Below, one piece after another: positions 9,001 through 17,528 of a DNA stretch of 37,449 bases. The notes under the pieces are model-generated. The model was not told where the DNA came from. It did no database searches and saw nothing but the letters and a program-made list of their open reading frames with translations. Source of the DNA: Nitrospirales bacterium (GTDB lineage Bacteria; Nitrospirota; Nitrospiria; Nitrospirales; UBA8639); NCBI GenBank assembly GCA_021604105.1, contig BQIW01000042.1:1-37449 (forward strand), read 5' to 3'. Numbering within the stretch: the first letter of the stretch is position 1; every line of letters starts with the position of its first letter. Both the position numbers and the translations under genes were made by a program.

Positions 9001-9177
9001 CGTCAATCTATCGGGACAGGCGTGTTCGGCGGAATGTTGGCGGCGACATTCTTAGCGATCTTTTTTGTTCCGCTGTTCTTTGTGCTGATCAGAAGGCTCG
9101 CTCAACGAATGCGGAAAGGGTCTGCGTCCTCTCCCGCTGAGGATCTGACTGAGTCGGTCTTGGATGGAGAGCCGTAA
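6007..9177 (+). CDS. RND multidrug efflux pump, AcrB/HAE-1 type
   Basis: This 1056-residue inner-membrane transporter has the length and layout of AcrB: an N-terminal helix after FFIDRPIFA, a porter domain, helices 2-6 starting near residue 340, a second porter domain and helices 8-12. The proton-relay aspartates are D409 and D410 in GIVVDDAIVVVEN (AcrB 407/408). The helix-10 motif reads AARNAILIVEFA, with Arg at residue 940 where AcrB has the essential Lys940. The C-terminal SIGTGVFGGM and IFFVPLFFV match the family. It should export hydrophobic or amphiphilic compounds using the proton gradient as a trimer. Substrates cannot be predicted. It is the second gene of a complete adaptor-pump-channel operon, coupled to its neighbours on both sides. 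Confidence 0.96.
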   Translation: MSSHFFIDRPIFATVISIVIVVVGLVSLQVLPIAQFPQITPPVVQIEADYPGASAEVVAEAVARPIEVQLPGIDNLLYYDSSSTNDGHMTIRLTFEIGTDVDIAQVQTQNRQRLAEPQLPPEVVRQGITVKKVSPDLLAVVALSSSDPRQDTVFLSNFAILRIVDNIKRLPGVGDATIFGGQNYSMRLILDPIRMAHLDVTPTDIANVVREQNRDFPAGRIGREPAPQGTELTIPVITQGRMSDAKEFENMIVRAYPDGSMVRLGEVATVELGAQSYDLEGRWNGKPNVFLLTFLSPGANALETVKRIREEMQSLTNIFPAGVSYDIPYDTTRFIEVSIQQVVKTLFEALVLVILVVYLFLQSWRATLIPAVAVPVSLIGTFAGMVALGFSINTLTLFGMVLAIGIVVDDAIVVVENVARHIQNGHPSKEAAKLAMSEVTGPVIALVVVLAAVFLPVAFLGGITGELYQQFAITITLSVVISGIVALTLSPALCALILKPGQERETGFWKKFNDGFAWIQNRYVGTVGSILKHVVLSLAVFGILLFVSGGLLQALPSSFLPDEDQGYFITVVQLPDGASKQRTIEVMEQVENYFLSVPEVHSTDALVGQNFVFNTRGSNQATMFVPLHHWDDRLQSDQHVKSLIGNAFKKFAEIPEALILAFNAPSIRGLGTTGGFSLQLQDPSGGDFKQFAAMTQEFVSKAQQDPAIGAIGSSFRVTAPRLYARVDRERAKALGVPISEVFDTLQAYFGNFYINDFIKFGRVYRVQTEALPEFRSSPDDIAKIYVRARNADGSTMIPLDAVVSTEFTSGPDTVTHFNGFNTASVLGAAAPGYSSGAALDALERLAQEILIPQGYDIDWSGISYQERKTGTESIFAFAFGLLMVFLVLAALYESWSVPFAVILAVPFGLFGALSAVWIRGLSNDIYFQIGLVTLIGLAARNAILIVEFANHRYEGGMPLVEAALEAVRLRFRPIIMTSMAFILGVVPLVIASGAGAASRQSIGTGVFGGMLAATFLAIFFVPLFFVLIRRLAQRMRKGSASSPAEDLTESVLDGEP

Positions 9178-9178
9178 C

Positions 9179-10615
9179 ATGCGTTCTGTCTATGGCCTCT
9201 TTTTGTCGGCGGTGTTGCTTATGTCCTGTGCCATGGGACCGGACTACTCACGGCCCGTCATTAAAACGGCTGACCAGTTTCGCATGTCCGACACCGAAGG
9301 GGAATCGATCGCGAATCTTCCCTGGTGGGAATTACTGCACGATGAGGAATTGCAAAAACTCATTCGTGTGGCGTTGGAGGAAAATAAAAACCTTCAGGAA
9401 GCCGCTGCCAGTGTCGAGGAATTTCAAGCTCGAGTGTTCATCGAACGCATGGATTTTGCGCCTCAATTAAGTACACAACTCAATGCTCCGGTCTTAGGGA
9501 AGTTTGGCGGTTTTGCCGTACAGGGATTTCCGAGCAACTTTAGTTTTTTTGGAACCGGAAATTTGAATTGGGAGATTGATATCTGGGGACGCATTCGTCG
9601 GTCAAATGAAGCAGCATTAGGCGATCTGCTTGCCCGCGAGGAAAATCGACGGGCCGTTATCCTTCAGTTGGTCAGCGGTGTGGCGTCCGCGTATTTGGAT
9701 CTGTTGCAATTCGACATGCAGTTGGATATTGCCAAGCGAACACTTGGTTCCTGGGAAGAATCGGTGAAAATTGCCCGTGCGCGATTACGACAAGGGGTGA
9801 GTTCAAGACTCGATGCAGATCAATTTGAGGCGGAACGGGCCAATGCTGCGGCACGGGTTGCTGAATTCGAGCGGCTCATGGTGCAGAAAGAAAACGAACT
9901 GAGTGTTTTCCTTGGCCGGAACCCCTTTAGGATTCCTCGAGGCCAGGTTCTCACTGAGCAGATTTTTCTGCCAAAGGTCCCGCCCGGCCTCCCTTCGGAA
10001 TTGCTTCAGCGCCGTCCGGATATCGTACAAGCCGAACACGAACTGGCAGCGGCGACTGCCCGTATCGGGGTCGCGAAAGCGGAACGGTTTCCCAAGTTCT
10101 CGATTACGGGTATTCTTGGTCTCGCAAGCCCCCAACTTTCAAGTCTGGTCAGTTCCGGCAGTGAATTTGGGCAAGCCGGACTGGGACTCACCGGTCCGTT
10201 GTTGAATGCCCAGATTCTGGGGTTTCAACAAGAAGCCGTGGTTGCTCAGGCGAAGCAGGTGTTGGCGCAATACGAGCAGACCATTCTTGTGGCATTTAAA
10301 GAAGTGGAGGATGCCCTGGTGGCCGTGCGCACGGCCGAATCCCAACGGATTGCCCAGAAGGAACAGGTGAAGGCTCTCCGATCGGCATTGCGTTTGGCGG
10401 ATCTTCGCTATAAAGGGGGCCTGACCAGTTATGTGGATGTGCTCATCGCCAAACGAGATTTATTCGATGCCGAACTTGAACTCACCTCTACTCATCGTTT
10501 GCATTTGGTGTCGATGGTGCAACTCTATAAAGCGTTGGGCGGAGGATGGTCCCCGGAATCTCCGGAAGGAACCCTCGCCATCTCCAACCCATCATCACAA
10601 CAAACACCATATTGA
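9179..10615 (+). CDS. Outer-membrane efflux factor, OprM/NodT-type lipoprotein
   Basis: From the ATG at 9179 the product has 478 residues. A short leader (MRSVYGLFLSAVLLMSC) gives a lipobox Cys at 17, followed by the family's GPDY(S)RP opening. Two repeats of the TolC-like outer-membrane factor fold follow, with signatures AYLDLLQFD, LRQGVSSRLDADQ and RRPDIVQAEHELAAATARIGVAKAE cut across the strand and helix segments. A ribosome site GGAGA lies 7 bases before 9179, one base after the pump stop; another ATG at 9164 would overlap the pump. It forms the trimeric exit duct of the tripartite pump. No recognisable terminator follows. Confidence 0.93.
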   Translation: MRSVYGLFLSAVLLMSCAMGPDYSRPVIKTADQFRMSDTEGESIANLPWWELLHDEELQKLIRVALEENKNLQEAAASVEEFQARVFIERMDFAPQLSTQLNAPVLGKFGGFAVQGFPSNFSFFGTGNLNWEIDIWGRIRRSNEAALGDLLAREENRRAVILQLVSGVASAYLDLLQFDMQLDIAKRTLGSWEESVKIARARLRQGVSSRLDADQFEAERANAAARVAEFERLMVQKENELSVFLGRNPFRIPRGQVLTEQIFLPKVPPGLPSELLQRRPDIVQAEHELAAATARIGVAKAERFPKFSITGILGLASPQLSSLVSSGSEFGQAGLGLTGPLLNAQILGFQQEAVVAQAKQVLAQYEQTILVAFKEVEDALVAVRTAESQRIAQKEQVKALRSALRLADLRYKGGLTSYVDVLIAKRDLFDAELELTSTHRLHLVSMVQLYKALGGGWSPESPEGTLAISNPSSQQTPY

Positions 10616-11664
10616 GAAGTTTGAAGTGCAGTTCCGGGTTTGGATCTTTCTCTCGCTATGGATGTGATAAAAATCTCATGCGAGGGGATACCAGGAGTTT
10701 AGGTAGGTTAGCCCTGACTTCAAATAATGTACTAAAAATTTCATTTCCATCCCCCCAAGAGGTAATGCTGCCAGCAATGGTTCTCCAGAAGCCCCTACAA
10801 CCCTTTCATGGTCTTGGTTTTTGTTCCTGACGAGCTAAGCAGTATCAGTCCTTGTTTTGATTTTATTGAGTCTTTGGCAAACTGAGGCTCAAATGCACCC
10901 ACCGAAAGTTGAAGCCTTTCTTGTTTCTTTAAAAAAGTCTGAGGTATCCCACTGAAGTTTTTATTCCCTAATCTGCATCCCGGTTTAACCAATATTTGAT
11001 GGATTGCCTTCCTGCCGAATGGTGTTCCTTAAAATATACAGATTTTTCTAGCGGTGAATGTTTTTAAAGTGGGATCTTAATAATTTATTGTAGGGATAAG
11101 CCTGCGCACCTGTAATTTTCACCCCGGTGGCCAAAAACATTGAAATCACTAGCAGGTGGCTGAAATCCTACCTCGTGAATGTGATTGGTACGTAATATTA
11201 CTGTTGCATTATTAATACATAATACGTGAGTATTTTAAAGTAAAATATTCTAGAATTAGATTTATAACTATTTGTTATTAATTTGAAATTTTGTGTATGC
11301 GTTTCTCGTTATTTTTTTCGGTCCATATTTTGCTGTGTTTAATGTTGGTGTCCGTTCCTTTTAATTAGTGGTTGCTTTGTTCAATTCGATTTGTGTATGT
11401 TGACCAGCTGTTGAACTTAATTATTTTATCTTACGAATTTCTATTAATATCATCATCTTCATAAGTGCGATGGGTTCGATTTTTATTTCACATCAATTAT
11501 TTTCATCAGCTCCTTTTTTTATATCCCCCAGTTCATATTCATACCTATTTTTTCCTCCTGATGTATTACTCGATTAAGCAACGTAATACTTCAGGCACAT
11601 AACTCGTTTACATTCTGAATTGGTTTTTAAAGCCAAGGGCATTCAACCGTCTTGTAAGTAACGG
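10616..11664. other. Long AT-rich non-coding region before the polysaccharide locus
   Basis: About 1050 bases contain no frame with a credible ribosome site or family resemblance. The first 450 bases have GC similar to the flanks, and the section from about 11160 onward is strongly AT-rich. At 11119-11170 a GGTGGC-containing phrase occurs twice (11127-11137 and 11155-11165, each followed by an A-rich GAAATC context), vaguely like the repeated ends of some insertion sequences, but I could not assign it. The region probably holds the promoter of the exopolysaccharide operon and may mark a junction of acquired DNA. Confidence 0.45.
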
Positions 11665-13116
11665 ATGGGTTTGTTTATGCATTTTCGAAGAAAAGTTTTA
11701 ATTAAATTAATGTATTTCGGGGACCTGCTTTTGCTCGGCATTTCCTTATTGGGCGTATTGTGGATGTTCTATGCACAAAACAACAGCCTACTTGCCTTTG
11801 AGGAATTCCTGGCGTTGCGAATTAAACTTGAAAATTTTCTGGTAGGGGCTTTCATTGTAGGAATCTGGCACGTCGGGTGTGCCTCCTTTGGACTGTATGA
11901 ATCCAGGCGTCTGTCTACCATTTCCCAAGAGATACCGGATATTCTTAAGGCCACTTCGCTGGTAGCCTTCGTAACAGGAGGAATCGCTTTCTTTTTTCAA
12001 ATAGAAATGGTTTCGGCTGGGGTACTTCTAAGCTTTTGGATCCTTTCGACGGTCTTGATATGCCTTAGCCGGGTAGGTGTGCGAATAACTTTGGCATGGA
12101 TGAGACGTAAGGGAAGAAATTTACGCAATATTCTCATCATTGGCACCAATCCACGTGCATTAGCATTTGCTAGAGAAATTCAAACCAAACCTGAATTGGG
12201 ATACCGTCTACTGGGATTTGTGGATGAGCCGTGGGATGGACTCAACCATGAGCACCTTGGGAATGTTTCTATTCTATCTGATCTTAAAAAATTTCCTGGA
12301 TTTATTCGAACGTTTTCGGTTGATGAAGTGCTCATCGCCCTTCCCTTTCGCTCGTTTTATCAGGAAGCCGCCCAAGTCGTGGCCCAATGTGAGGAGCAGG
12401 GTATTCTCGTTCGTGTGTTAGGTGATCTTTTTTCCCCGAGACTGGCCAAGTCTTCCATTGACGAAGTGGGACCCCATCCCACGTTCAGCCTCAATACCGG
12501 AGCCATAGGAGACCAGGCCATTTTAATCAAACGAGCCATTGATTTAATCATTGCCCTGCCTTCGGTTATTCTTCTCCTCCCATTTTTTGCAGTTGTCGCA
12601 GTGGCCATCAAATGCACGTCTCCCGGCCCAGTTTTTTTTATCCAGGAGCGAGTCGGATTGAATAAACGGTTATTTCCATTCATCAAATTTCGGACAATGG
12701 TGCAGGGAGCCGAATTGCAGCAGGTGGAACTTGAACATTTAAATGAGGTGGATGGAGCCGCGTTTAAGATTACCAATGATCCTCGAGTGACTCCACTTGG
12801 ACGCTTGTTGCGAAAAACAAGTATCGATGAATTACCTCAGCTTATAAATGTCATCAATGGAGACATGAGTCTGGTAGGCCCACGTCCGCTCCCGGTTCGA
12901 GATCTTCAGGAGTTTTATGAGGATTGGCATCGTCGACGCTTTAGCGTCAGACCAGGCCTTACTGGTCTGTGGCAGGTCAGTGGACGAAGTTCTACTTCAT
13001 TTTCAAAATGGATGGAACTTGACCTGCACTATATCGATAAGTGGTCCATCTGGTTGGACCTCAAAATCTTATTTAAAACCATTCCGGCTGTAATGAAAGG
13101 AAGTGGGGCGGTTTAG
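11665..13116 (+). CDS. Polyprenyl-phosphate sugar-1-phosphate transferase (WbaP/WcaJ type)
   Basis: The 483-residue membrane enzyme starts repeat-unit synthesis by moving a hexose-1-phosphate (identity unknown) from a UDP-sugar to undecaprenyl phosphate. The N-terminal third has four hydrophobic helices, then a CoA_binding_3-like Rossmann segment ([17 protein letters not shown], about residue 150). The C-terminal bacterial sugar transferase domain starts with [18 protein letters not shown] (re-entrant helix) and shows FIKFRTM, the catalytic Asp388-Glu389 in [16 protein letters not shown] and [13 protein letters not shown]. It is the first gene of the + arm. The ribosome site is weak and a second ATG lies 12 bases later. 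The next gene begins 35 bases after its stop. Confidence 0.93.
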   Translation: MGLFMHFRRKVLIKLMYFGDLLLLGISLLGVLWMFYAQNNSLLAFEEFLALRIKLENFLVGAFIVGIWHVGCASFGLYESRRLSTISQEIPDILKATSLVAFVTGGIAFFFQIEMVSAGVLLSFWILSTVLICLSRVGVRITLAWMRRKGRNLRNILIIGTNPRALAFAREIQTKPELGYRLLGFVDEPWDGLNHEHLGNVSILSDLKKFPGFIRTFSVDEVLIALPFRSFYQEAAQVVAQCEEQGILVRVLGDLFSPRLAKSSIDEVGPHPTFSLNTGAIGDQAILIKRAIDLIIALPSVILLLPFFAVVAVAIKCTSPGPVFFIQERVGLNKRLFPFIKFRTMVQGAELQQVELEHLNEVDGAAFKITNDPRVTPLGRLLRKTSIDELPQLINVINGDMSLVGPRPLPVRDLQEFYEDWHRRRFSVRPGLTGLWQVSGRSSTSFSKWMELDLHYIDKWSIWLDLKILFKTIPAVMKGSGAV

Positions 13117-13151
13117 AACTTTTCTCAATTCCCCCCTATTTAGTATTAGAT

Positions 13152-14198
13152 ATGCCAAAAACTGCGCTTATTACTGGAATAACCGGACAGGATGGGTCTT
13201 ATCTGGCCGAACTTCTGCTTGCCAAGGGATACGCCGTTCATGGAATAATCAGGCGGGCCAGTACCTTTAATACCGCTCGTATTGATCATATTTATGCGGA
13301 TCCTCATGATCCCCATGCAAAGCTCTTCCTTCATTATGGCGATCTCAGCGATTCAGGTCAGTTGACCAATCTCATTTATAATACGCAGCCTCAAGAGGTC
13401 TATCATCTCGGAGCGCAAAGCCATGTCCGGGTGAGTTTTGATACTCCAGAATATACCGGCGATGTGACGGCTCTCGGTACTACCCGGATCCTTGAGGCTA
13501 TAAAACGAAGCGGGGTTTCCTGCAGATTTTATCAGGCTTCCTCAAGTGAAATGTTTGGAAATGCCGTCCCCCCTCAATCCGAAGATACCACCTTTTATCC
13601 GCGAAGTCCCTATGGAGCGGCAAAGGTCTATGCCTATTGGATGACCGTCAATTACCGTGAGGGGATGAATTTATTCGCGTGCAACGGAATTCTTTTTAAT
13701 CATGAATCCCCCCGACGGGGAGAAACCTTTGTCACCAGGAAAATCAGCCGGGCAGTTGCGCATATAAAAGCTGGAAAACAAAAAGATTTGTATATGGGAA
13801 ATCTTGATGCCAAGCGGGATTGGGGCTTTGCGCCAGAGTATGTAGAGGGCATGCACCATATGCTTCAAATGGATACTCCGCATGATTTCGTTCTGGGCAC
13901 CGGAGAGACCCACACGGTACGGGAGTTTGTCGAGGAAAGCTTTGGGTACGTTGGTCTCGATTGGCGTGATTTCGTGAAGGAAGACCCGCAGTATCTACGT
14001 CCAACCGAAGTTGACGTCCTGGTTGCCAATCCTGAAAAGTCCAATAAATTACTCAAATGGCAACCTCGTATCACCTTCAAACATCTTGTTAGAATCATGG
14101 TCGATGCGGATATTCGAAAATTAGGAATGGAACCTAATGGAGATGGAGATTCCATCCTTCGCCAGAAATTTCCACATAGGTGGTGGAAGGGTGATTAA
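13152..14198 (+). CDS. gmd: GDP-mannose 4,6-dehydratase
   Basis: The 348-residue extended SDR converts GDP-mannose to GDP-4-keto-6-deoxymannose in the cytosol. The Rossmann motif is [11 protein letters not shown] (G9, G12, G15), the substrate loop shows RRAS(T)FN and LHYGDLSDS, and the catalytic pair is Y154 and K158 in [28 protein letters not shown] and [10 protein letters not shown] are hallmarks of Gmd. Length is close to the family's 340-375. Together with the fucose synthase downstream it gives GDP-L-fucose. No GDP-mannose-making genes are in the window, so mannose activation must be encoded elsewhere. The start codon has only a weak upstream ribosome site. Confidence 0.96.
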   Translation: MPKTALITGITGQDGSYLAELLLAKGYAVHGIIRRASTFNTARIDHIYADPHDPHAKLFLHYGDLSDSGQLTNLIYNTQPQEVYHLGAQSHVRVSFDTPEYTGDVTALGTTRILEAIKRSGVSCRFYQASSSEMFGNAVPPQSEDTTFYPRSPYGAAKVYAYWMTVNYREGMNLFACNGILFNHESPRRGETFVTRKISRAVAHIKAGKQKDLYMGNLDAKRDWGFAPEYVEGMHHMLQMDTPHDFVLGTGETHTVREFVEESFGYVGLDWRDFVKEDPQYLRPTEVDVLVANPEKSNKLLKWQPRITFKHLVRIMVDADIRKLGMEPNGDGDSILRQKFPHRWWKGD

Positions 14199-14306
14199 TC
14201 ATTCAGTTTATTGAAGCCCTCAGCATCGAGTTGATCCTTTCCTTTCATGCATCTGCTGAAAGAACCTCTGATGTGTGCCACACTCAATCCTATTTAATGG
14301 TCAGCA

Positions 14307-15290
14307 ATGAAGCTAAACAGTAAGATATACATAGCCGGTCATACGGGTATGATGGGTTCGGCTTTTCTTCGGCAACTTCAGGCCCGAGGCCAGACACATA
14401 TTCTCACCCGAACTCGACGGGAACTGGACTTGACGAATCAGGCTGCGGTTCAAGACTTTTTTGAAAAAGAGAAGCCGGAGTATGTTTTTGTGGCGGGAGC
14501 CAAGGTAGGAGGTATCTTGGCAAATGCCACCTATCCGGCCGATTTCATTTATCAGAATCTGGCGATTCAAACCAATATCCTACATGCGGCCAATCGGTCC
14601 GGAGTGGAACAACTATTATTTCTGGGGAGCGTGTGTATTTATCCCAAGCATTGTCCTCAGCCAATAAAAGAAGATTATTTGCTGACCGGTGCACTTGAGC
14701 CGACGAATGAACCCTATGCGATTGCCAAAATTGCAGGATTGAAAATGTGCCAGGCGTATAATCGACAGTATGGGACGAAGTATTTATGTGCGATGCCAAC
14801 GAACCTGTATGGAACCGGGGATAATTTCGATCTGGAAACGAGCCATGTATTACCTGCCCTCATCAGGAAATTTCATGAATTGAAGGTTTCCGGCACTCCT
14901 GTTACTCTCTGGGGTACCGGTCAAGCCAGCCGGGAATTTCTCCATGTTGATGATTGTGCGAACGCCTGTATTTTCCTCATGGATCTGGATCCTGAACGAT
15001 TCCAGACCTTACTACAATATCCCGCCGGTCCCCTGGTGAATGTCGGGAGTGGAGAAGACATCAGAATCGTGGAGCTGGCAGAAAGGATTAAGGACCTTAT
15101 TGGGGCATCGGGGCAGATCAATTGGGATGCCAGTAAACCAGACGGAACCCCCAAGCGGAAACTGGATATAACCCGTCTTCATGCGCTGGGTTGGCAACCA
15201 AGCATATCGCTTTCAGAGGGCATCAAAATGACCTACGACTGGTATTTGCGACACGAAACGTCTGTGCAACTCAGGGAGGCTCATTCTTGA
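14307..15290 (+). CDS. fcl: GDP-L-fucose synthase (GDP-4-keto-6-deoxymannose epimerase/reductase)
   Basis: The 327-residue SDR carries out 3,5-epimerisation and 4-keto reduction to GDP-L-fucose. The motif IAGHTGMMGSAF holds the NADP-binding glycines. FLGSVCIYPKHCPQPIKE contains the Cys and Ser of the active site, and EPYAIAKIAGLKMC gives Y137 and K141. ATNLYG-type (MPTNLYGTGDNFD) and LWGTGQASREFLHVDD segments are diagnostic. It lies 108 bases after gmd and its last codons overlap the next gene's TTG start. With Gmd it shows that the polymer very probably contains L-fucose or a derivative. Confidence 0.95.
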   Translation: MKLNSKIYIAGHTGMMGSAFLRQLQARGQTHILTRTRRELDLTNQAAVQDFFEKEKPEYVFVAGAKVGGILANATYPADFIYQNLAIQTNILHAANRSGVEQLLFLGSVCIYPKHCPQPIKEDYLLTGALEPTNEPYAIAKIAGLKMCQAYNRQYGTKYLCAMPTNLYGTGDNFDLETSHVLPALIRKFHELKVSGTPVTLWGTGQASREFLHVDDCANACIFLMDLDPERFQTLLQYPAGPLVNVGSGEDIRIVELAERIKDLIGASGQINWDASKPDGTPKRKLDITRLHALGWQPSISLSEGIKMTYDWYLRHETSVQLREAHS

Positions 15291-16123
15291 ATCCTGTAAG
15301 AATGTTCCCCTCCTCAAATCCGCCCGACTTATCTGATCCCTTACTGATGGCGGCCAGACACCATTCTCCTTGTCCACCAAAGTTCAATCTGTTCGGCATC
15401 GGGGTGAGTCGAACGGATTATCATGAAGCTACAACCATCCTAATTCAGGCAGCCCAGGAACGTCACTCCATGATCGTGGATCATATGCCCGTTCATGGCC
15501 TCATCGAAGCCTGTTCAGATTCTTTCTTGAAAGACAAAATCAACCAGTTTGATATTGTTGCCCCGGATGGGCAGCCGGTTCGCTGGGCTTTGAATCGATT
15601 CCATCAAGCCAATCTTTCTGACCGTGTATATGGTCCGGAGTTAATGCTTCGCTTATGTCAACAAGCCGAGCAAAAAGGTATTGGTGTGTATCTCTATGGA
15701 AGCCAATCAGTGGTTTTGGAAAAATTACAACAAAAACTTCTTCACCGGTTTCCTTTATTGCGAATTGTGGGAGCTGAATCTCCTCCCTTTCGACCACTCA
15801 CGCCAGAGGAAGATGAGGCCACCGTTGCCAGAATCAATCGGAGTGGCGCCGGGCTTATTTTTTTGGGATTGGGATGTCCCAAACAGGAGCATTTTGCCTT
15901 TGATCATCGGCACAAAATTTATGGTGTTCAATTGTGTGTCGGTGCGGCCTTTGATTTTCATGCCGGCACGAAGAAAATAGCACCGCCATGGATGCAACGA
16001 AACAGCTTAGAATGGGTATTTCGTCTGTGGTGTGAGCCCAAGAGATTATGGCAACGATATCTTTTCACGAATTCTATCTTTTTATGGAAAATTCTGAGGA
16101 GGGAATTGGGTCCCTTGAAATGA
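15287..16123 (+). CDS. WecG/TagA/CpsF family glycosyltransferase (GT26)
   Basis: The start is taken as TTG at 15287 because AGGGAGG (15273-15279) lies 7 bases before it and it overlaps the fucose-synthase stop as TTGA, a typical coupled junction. The open frame itself extends about 100 bases further upstream. From there the product has 278 residues. Family motifs follow in order: IVAPDGQPVRWALN, RVYGPELM, YLYGSQ, GLGCPKQE and VGAAFDFHAGT, then MQRNSLEWVFRLWCEP near the C-terminus. WecG-type enzymes transfer ManNAcA, ManNAc or glucuronic acid to a lipid-linked first sugar. The donor here is unknown. The protein should act at the inner face of the membrane as the second step after the priming transferase. 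Confidence 0.92.
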   Translation: MNPVRMFPSSNPPDLSDPLLMAARHHSPCPPKFNLFGIGVSRTDYHEATTILIQAAQERHSMIVDHMPVHGLIEACSDSFLKDKINQFDIVAPDGQPVRWALNRFHQANLSDRVYGPELMLRLCQQAEQKGIGVYLYGSQSVVLEKLQQKLLHRFPLLRIVGAESPPFRPLTPEEDEATVARINRSGAGLIFLGLGCPKQEHFAFDHRHKIYGVQLCVGAAFDFHAGTKKIAPPWMQRNSLEWVFRLWCEPKRLWQRYLFTNSIFLWKILRRELGPLK

Positions 16124-16285
16124 ATAATCGAAAAATTATATCTTCCGCTTTCTTTGCTTCCAGGCTGATTCTTTTATTCTGATCGGTTCGATCGATATGC
16201 ATAAAGTTTAATTAATACATTTAATACTTCCATCTATTTTTATCCTATTATTCATAATATAGACAATTTAACCGTGAGGAAAGCC

Positions 16286-17389
16286 GTGAAAATTCTTTGC
16301 CTTGGCGGAGCTGGATTTATCGGGTCTCATCTAACAGCACGACTCCTTAAAGAAAGACATACCATCACTGTGGTCGATCAAGATCACGAAAAAATCCAGG
16401 AGTGGGTCGGTTTGGATAATCTGAGAATCATCAAAGAAGATATTCGAAGGCCAGATTGGGGCTTGATGGAACTGGTTCAAGACGCGGATGTGGTCATTGA
16501 TTTGATTGCCTATGCGAACCCTGGGTTATATGTAAAAATGCCATTGGAAGTATTCCGTTTAAACTTCACTGAAAATTTAAAAATTGCCGAGGCATGCGTA
16601 GCACTAAAGAAACGTTTAATTCAATTTTCAACGTGTGAAGTTTATGGGAAAACTCCTGCTAGTTTCATGAATGGTCATTTGCTGGAAGCTGACGATCCCC
16701 TTCATGCTACTTTCTCGGAAGACACCACAAACCTAATCATGGGGCCGGTTAATAAACACCGTTGGATTTATGCTTCAGCCAAACAATTATTGGAGCGTGT
16801 CCTTCACGCCTATGGTCTAGAAATTGGTTTTAACTACACGATTATCCGGCCATTTAATTTTATCGGCCCCAAGATTGATTTTCTCCTAAGTGAAAATGAC
16901 GGAATACCGCGAGTCTTTTCTTTTTTTATGGATGCACTGCTTTCTGGAACAGATATGAAACTTGTGAATGGAGGTCATAACAGGCGTTGCTATACCTATA
17001 TAGATGATGCCGTTGAGGCTATTTATCGTATTATCATGGATGTAAATGGTGTCTGTAACAGGGAAATATTCAATATTGGGACTCCTGGAAATGAGATTTC
17101 AATCAGGGAATTAGCAAACAAAATGCAAGATATTTATGTTCGAAGGTACCCTAGAACTGATGCACCCCTACCGCAAATTGTCGATGTTTCCGGGGAAGAA
17201 TTTTATGGAAAAGGCTATGAAGATTCAGACAGGCGAATACCGGACATTTCAAAGGCAGAGGCGTTAATTGGCTGGAAGCCCCAATGGGGATTAAACGAAT
17301 TGTTAGAGAGTACTATGGATTACTATGTTGATCACGTGAACACGACACAGGCAAAGAATGTATCGCCTCTTAAAGAAACTCATATTTAA
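16286..17389 (+). CDS. ArnA-decarboxylase/UDP-apiose-synthase-like NAD-dependent enzyme
   Basis: The 367-residue extended SDR is preceded by GAGGAAA; a GTG at 16274 is also in frame. The Rossmann glycines are in GGAGFIG (7-13). The catalytic region reads STCEVYGKT (Cys117, Glu118) and RWIYASAKQLLERV (Tyr162, Lys166), followed by RPFNFIGPKIDF, GGHNRRCYTYIDDAVEA and FYGKGYEDSDRRIPDI. From memory, this matches the ArnA C-terminal domain (UDP-glucuronate decarboxylase) and plant UDP-apiose/UDP-xylose synthase (AXS). Cys after ST is the AXS form (ArnA has Ser), whereas the position of the other AXS catalytic Cys is Ala77, as in ArnA. The likely substrate is UDP-glucuronate and the likely product a UDP-pentose or 4-keto-pentose. 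It is 162 bases from its upstream neighbour. Confidence 0.85.
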   Translation: MKILCLGGAGFIGSHLTARLLKERHTITVVDQDHEKIQEWVGLDNLRIIKEDIRRPDWGLMELVQDADVVIDLIAYANPGLYVKMPLEVFRLNFTENLKIAEACVALKKRLIQFSTCEVYGKTPASFMNGHLLEADDPLHATFSEDTTNLIMGPVNKHRWIYASAKQLLERVLHAYGLEIGFNYTIIRPFNFIGPKIDFLLSENDGIPRVFSFFMDALLSGTDMKLVNGGHNRRCYTYIDDAVEAIYRIIMDVNGVCNREIFNIGTPGNEISIRELANKMQDIYVRRYPRTDAPLPQIVDVSGEEFYGKGYEDSDRRIPDISKAEALIGWKPQWGLNELLESTMDYYVDHVNTTQAKNVSPLKETHI

Positions 17390-17528
17390 TATATGAATAA
17401 GATGGGATGCTCTTCTGTCACTTGCTTCACCCAGCATTAACTCCAAAGTTAATACTTCCTAATTTGCAATGACCCACGACCGCAGGGCTGATGATCGGCC
17501 TTATGGTTTGTAGGCCTTTCCTGCCGAC

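Noticed and set aside
11111-11172. Possible insertion-sequence terminus with repeated GGTGGC phrases
   Set aside because: Only two short imperfect copies are visible and no transposase or opposite end was found, so it was not called.
15191-15286. Longer start for the WecG-like gene
   Set aside because: It would overlap the fucose synthase by about 100 bases; TTG at 15287 has AGGGAGG in front and a 4-base coupled overlap.
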